From Parachlamydiaceae bacterium (lineage in GTDB: Bacteria > Chlamydiota > Chlamydiia > Chlamydiales > Parachlamydiaceae), in NCBI GenBank assembly GCA_003164155.1, contig PLSG01000174.1:245-12848 (forward strand): 12,604 nucleotides of DNA, in the 5' to 3' direction. Under the pieces are notes generated by a model. That model searched no databases, had not been told where the DNA came from, and saw only the letters and a list, made by a program, of their open reading frames with translations. Below, piece after piece: positions 1 through 6,100 of the stretch. The position numbers were made by a program, and so were the translations under genes. Position 1 is the first letter of the stretch. Each line of letters starts with the position of its first letter.

Positions 1-1
1 T

Positions 2-172
2 GCGGCAATTACCCTGTTTTCTCCTTTAGAACGCGTTGTGCGTTTGCATGGAAAAATCACAGCTTGGACGGAACAGAACATCAGTGCAGATCTTACAATA
101 TTTTCTATCTCAGGACTAGTTTTAGCCACGCTCCAAGGATTTCGCGCAAGAAGAACCTCCCGATCAAATTTA
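2..172 (+). other. Carboxy end of a dehydratase (DH) domain
   Basis: The first ~55 codons read like the last strands of a PKS double-hotdog dehydratase, including RLHGKI and a final strand LVLATLQGFRARR, the usual closing pattern before the next domain. The catalytic His and Asp would lie upstream of the window. Whether a KS and AT precede it cannot be seen. Confidence 0.75.
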
Positions 173-3100
173 TTGCAGATGTTGCAGGTTGAAGATCCTG
201 TGAATGCATGGAGTTATCAAGTCGATTGGCAAGCAACGCCTCTAGAGGCATTTCAAAACCCAGCTGAACATCTAATAGGCACGTGGATCGTCTTTTCAGA
301 CACAAGTAAACTAAGTAGCTTGACCATCAAGCGATTTGAAGAACTAGGAGTTCACTGTATAGTAATTAACGCTGATAAAGCCAGCTCTTTACACAAAGCA
401 GACATTTTGAAATTGCTTCAAGAAACATCTCAAAGCAATCATTTAGCAAATCCCTTATCGGGCATTCTCCTGCTTGAAAGAGCTTCATCAGATATTTCAG
501 CCATTAACTTGGACGCCATTTTAAAAGAACAGCAGACGCATCTGAAAATTGCCCTTTATTTGATACAATCATTAATTGTCCTAAATCACAAGCAGGTACC
601 TTTGGTGTGCTTTGCCACCACAGGTGTACAACCCATCGCGAGATTTCCCACCACCCTAACTCTATCCCCGCTCATCGGTTTTTATAGATCTCTTCGATTA
701 GAGCATTCCGAATTATTATACCGTCATATTGATCTAGATCCTTCCTCGGATGATTTAGAAAATAGCAAACACCTCCTAGCTGAACTGAAAGCCGCAGATA
801 AAGAAGATCAAACCGCCTATCGCCAAGGACTGCGCTATGCTCCGAGGTTATTGCGCACACGCGATTTGAGGCGCAAAGAAAAAGTCTTAACGATTCCCTC
901 CGAAAAAGCTTATCAACTCAACACACATGCCAAAGGCCCTCTAGAAAATCTATTTTTACAGCCTATAGACTGGCCAAGAGCTCTAAAGCCACAAGAAATT
1001 GCCATTGAAGTCAAAGCTTCAGGCTTAAACTTCCGCGATGTCCTCAACGCCTTGGGACTATATCCTGGCGAGGCAGGAGCTTTGGGAGGAGAGTTAGCCG
1101 GAACAATTGTTTCCAAAGGAGCGGAAGTCGAAGCATTTCAGTTAGGCGACGCCGTGTTTGGATTTATGGCAGGTGGAATGGCTAGCTATGCGATTGGCGA
1201 TGCGCGCTGTATGGTGAGTAAACCACCCCAGTTGAGCTTTGAAGATGCAGCGGCCATCCCCATCGTATTTTCGACCGCTTGGCACGCTCTAGAAGAATTA
1301 GCAAAGCTTAAATCCGGAGAAAAAGTACTCATTCACGCCGGTGCCGGAGGGGTGGGGTTAGCAGCTATTCAGATTGCGCAACATATAGGCGCTGAAATCT
1401 ATACCACAGCTGGCAGCCCAGAAAAGCAGGCTTATCTGAAAAGCCTAGGTGTTTCGCACGTTTATCATTCTAGAAATTTAGAATACGCAGACCAAATTTT
1501 GCAAGATACTAATGGAAAAGGGGTAGACGTGGTTTTGAATTCCATTACTGGCGAGGGCTTTATTGCCAACACTTTAAGGGCTTGCCAACCTAAGTCGCGC
1601 TTTGTGGAGATTGGCAAACGCGATATCTGGACGGCCGAACAGATGAAAAAAGCCAAGCCTGACTTAGCGTATTTCATTCTGGCTTTGGACCAAATGCTTG
1701 TAGATCATCCAGAACAAGCGCACGCTCTGCTTGAAAATGTGGTCGCGCAATTTGCTGAAGAAAAACTTAAGCCTTTGCCCTATACCGCCTTTGCCCTAAC
1801 CGAAGCCATCCAGGCTTTTGAGTATTTGAAAAGGGCTAAAAATATAGGCAAAGTTGTCTTGAACGCTCCTAAACAATTGAGCATCGATCCTCACAGCGCT
1901 TATCTCATTACGGGGGGGCTCGGAGGGCTTGGCATAAAATGTGCGGAATGGCTCGTATTGCAAGGCGCCAAGTTTGTGGTTTTAGCCAGCCGAAATGCTC
2001 CTACCGATAGAGCGCTAGATGTTGTGAAACAGCTGAAAAAACGCGAGGCAGCCGTGGAAATTATTTCGATGGATATCGCCGATCCATCTGCTGTCACGGC
2101 ATTGATGCAAAAATTTGGGCAAGCCTGGCCGCAACTCAAAGGGATTATTCACGCCGCTGGCGTGCTCGATGATGGGACCTTGTTAGATCAAGCGTGGCCG
2201 CGCTTTGAGAAAGTATTTGCGCCTAAGATTGCCGGCAGCTGGAATCTTCACCACACATCCTTGAATAAGCCCTTGGACTTTTTTATACTTTTCTCCTCCG
2301 TCGCTTCAGTTTTAGGGTCGCCTGGTCAGAGTAACTATGCGGCTGCAAATGCATTTTTGGATGGATTGGCCAATTACCGCCATCAGCAGGGTTTGCCGGC
2401 CTTAAGCATAAGCTGGGGTCCTTGGGCAGAAGTCGGTATGGCGGCGCAGCTAACTCAACGGCATAAGGCCAGTGGATTTATCTCTTTTACTCCCGAAGAG
2501 GGCTGGAAAGCTTTAGAGTTTGCGCTTAAACAACATACAGAACACTTGCTGCTGGTCAAAATAGATTGGAGAACATGGTTTCAAAAACAGCAAAGAAAAT
2601 TCAATTGGCTTAGTGTACTCAATCCACTCTTACATAAGCATGTGCAAGATTCGACTTTACAGCACAAGCTTCAAAGCGCGGCCTTATCTGAAAAAGAAAT
2701 CGTCTTACGTCAACATCTAGAGTCTTTAACGCGTAAAATTTTAGGGTTTTCCTCTAATCAAGAACTGAGTGCCACTCAAGGTTTTTTTGATAGCGGTATG
2801 GATTCCTTGATGTCTGTAGAATTTAAAAATCAATTACAATTAGATATTGGAGGAGCTTATGCTTTACCTCCTACTTTGATTTTCGACTATCCTACGCTTA
2901 ATGATTTAACACGCTATCTCAATACATTATTATCGACCCTAGATAGTGACGTAAAAGATTCCAATGATAAAAAATTCGCAGAAAAGCGACTAGCTTTGCA
3001 AACGGCTAATTCACAGCTTAAACTATCTCATCAACCACAAAATGAAGCGATCGCCATTATTGGCATGGGATGCCGTTTTCCAGGCGGCGCCAATGATCCC

Positions 3101-6100
3101 GAAACTTTCTGGGATTTATTAGCAAAAGGATTTGATGCCATCCGTGAAGTTCCTAAAGAGCGTTGGGATATAGATGCATACTACGACCCCAATCCTGAAG
3201 CCTCAGGCAAAATGTACACCCGCGTAGGTGGTTTTTTAAATGTGCCGGTCGACCAATTTGATGCTCAATTTTTTGGAATTAGTCCACGTGAAGCAGAGTT
3301 CATGGATCCGCAACAAAGGCTTATTTTAGAGGTGACATGGGAAGCTTTAGAGCATGCAGGCATAAATCCTCGTAAACTGGAAAAATCGGCCACAGGCGTT
3401 TTCGTAGGTGTCTGCTCACATGACTACAATGATATGTTGGAAAAAAACTCTACTTCTAATGCCTATGTGGGGACGGGCAATGCCAATAGCGTCTTAGCAG
3501 GGAGGTTATCTTTCTTACTAGGACTACAAGGTCCTAGCTTTGCCCTAGATACTGCCTGCTCGTCTTCTTTAGTAGCTATCAGTCAAGCCTGTTTAAGCTT
3601 GCATGCAGGGGAGTGCAGTTTAGCGCTTGTGGGAGGGGTAAATCTCATTCTAGCCCCCGCCATTACGGTTAATTTTTGCAAAGCAGGTATGTTATCTGTC
3701 GATGGGCATTGTAAAACCTTTGATGAGCACGCCAATGGCTATGTGCGAGGGGAAGGATGTGGGGTTATTGTTTTAAAGCGCCTTGGCGATGCACAGCGCG
3801 ATGGAGATCGCATTCTCGCCACAATTAAAGGGGCTGCAGTTAATCAAGATGGGGCAAGTGCCGGTCTGACAGTTCCTAACGGCATCGCACAGGAAGCTCT
3901 TTTGCGCATGGCTTTGATTAAAGCAAATCTTGAAGCTAAAGATATCAGCTATGTAGAAGTGCATGGCACAGGGACTCCTTTGGGAGATCCCATCGAAGCA
4001 TATGCCCTCGGTGAAGTAATGAAAGTATCGCGTAAAAAGGATCAACCTTTGTGGCTCGGTTCTGTTAAAACCAATATCGGCCATTTGGAGGGAGCTGCCG
4101 GGATTGCCGGGGTGATAAAAGTGGTGCTGGCCCTTCAGCATAATGCCATTCCTCTTCACAGGCATTTCCATAAATTAAATCCAATGATTCAATTGGACTC
4201 AATTCCCGCCAAGATACCCCTAGAATTAACCCCTTGGGTGCATCAAGACAAGCCAAGAAGGGCAGGCGTGAGTTCTTTTGGATTTAGTGGAACTAACGCC
4301 CATGTTATCTTGGAAGAAGCCCCTCTCCCAGCAAAACCATCGCCCAATCAAGAGTCCATTTCGCTTATCACCCTGTCTGCCAAAAATGATGAGCGTTTGC
4401 TCGAATATGCTAAAAAACTCTTGGAATTTATAAAAAAGCACCCAGATTTAAATTTAACCGAAATGGCCTATACTCTGCAGGTGGGCCGGGCTCCAATGAG
4501 CGACCGCCTAGGATTGGTAGTAAGCTCGATGGAAGATTTGAGGGATAAACTACAAAAATTTATAGCTGGTGAAGAGGCTATTGAGGGTGTATACCGTGGA
4601 CAACTGAAAAAAAATAAGGAACTGGTATTGAGATTTGAGACGAATGTAGAATTACACGAAGTCATTGATAAGTGGATGGAGCATAGAAAATTTGCGGATC
4701 TGATTGAAATATGGGTTAAAGGCTTAGATATCAACTGGAGCAAGCTTTATGGAGAGCATAAACCTCAGCGCATCGATCTGCCTACCTATCCTTTTGCACG
4801 CAAAAGGCATTGGTTTGAGGAAACAGAAACCCCTCGCATAAACTTGGCCACTACCTCTTTAAGCCGGCTCCATCCTTTGCTGCATGAAAACTGTTCGACA
4901 CTATCACAAGAGAAGTTTAGGTCTGCCTTTACGGGAGAAGAGTTCTTTTTAAAAGACCACGTAGTGCATGGTCAAAAAGTGCTGCCTGCCGTGGCATATT
5001 TAGAGATGGTGTATGCGGCTTTAAGGATTGCCTTGGATGATTCCGAATACACCATTGAATTGAAAAACGTGGTATGGGTAAGGCCCCTCATTGTCAAAGA
5101 TAGCGTGCAAACGGTAAATGTTGCTCTTTTCACTGAAGAGGACGATTCTTTAGCTTATGAGGTATACAAAGGATTGGGACAAGAAGCAGAAGTGTATTGC
5201 CAAGGTAAAGCTGTAATTTCCCGTATGAGTGAGATAAATACCCTAGATCTCACAGAACTTCAAGAGATGGCTTTTGTGCGCAAAATCTCTGCCAAAGAGT
5301 GTTATGCGGCTTTCGAAAAAATAGGACTGCATTATGGTGCGGGCCATCAATCCATTGAGTCGCTGCGCGTCACTGAAAACGGCGTATTGGCCAAACTGAA
5401 ACTTCCCACTTACCTAGAGGAAACACTAAATACATTTACTTTGCAGCCTTCCTTAGTGGATGGCGCTTGGCAAGCTGCCATTGGATTCTTATTAACAGCC
5501 ACCACATCCCCTTTAAAACCCTTGCTGCCCTTTGCTTTAGATTCCATAAAAATTTTCAACAAATGCACCAGCTCTATGTGGGCATGGCTGCGCCAGGTGG
5601 AAGGAAAAAAACTCGATATCGACTTATGCGATGAGGCGGGAAACATCTCGGCAAAGATCGCCGGGCTATCTTTACATGCTTTAGAAGATCAGCCAGAAGC
5701 CACGGGAATGCTGATGCTTCACCCTGTATGGAAAGAAAGAGCTATTGGGCAAGCTTCAGTATCGAAACGCACGGAAGTCAAAGTTTTTGAATTTCCACTT
5801 GGATCATCATTTAACGAGCAAGCGCTGCAATTATTCATGGAAATGCGCCCTACTATACAAAAACAGCCTGCGGAAGATTGCTTGATTCAGGTCGTTATCC
5901 GCGATCCCATTCAATTTGGTTTGGCGGGATTATTGAAAACTGCCCATCTTGAAAATCCCAAAATCCACGGCCAAGTGATCCTGGTGAGTGATCAAGACGG
6001 TCCTTTGGCTGAAATTTTAGAAAAAGGAGAAAGCATTCCCAATGCGGAACTCAAATATGAGCTTGGAAAATGGTATGCCAAGGAATGGGAAGAAATTATC

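Noticed and set aside
38..40. GTG codon that could be taken as the start of the first gene
   Set aside because: The frame stays open to base 2 and the codons before GTG continue the dehydratase fold. There is no Shine-Dalgarno motif in front, and a PKS would not begin inside a DH.
4323..4868. Acyltransferase domain after KS1 (and after KS2, KS3)
   Set aside because: The space to the DH is only about 160 residues in each case, and there is no GHSxG or related AT motif.
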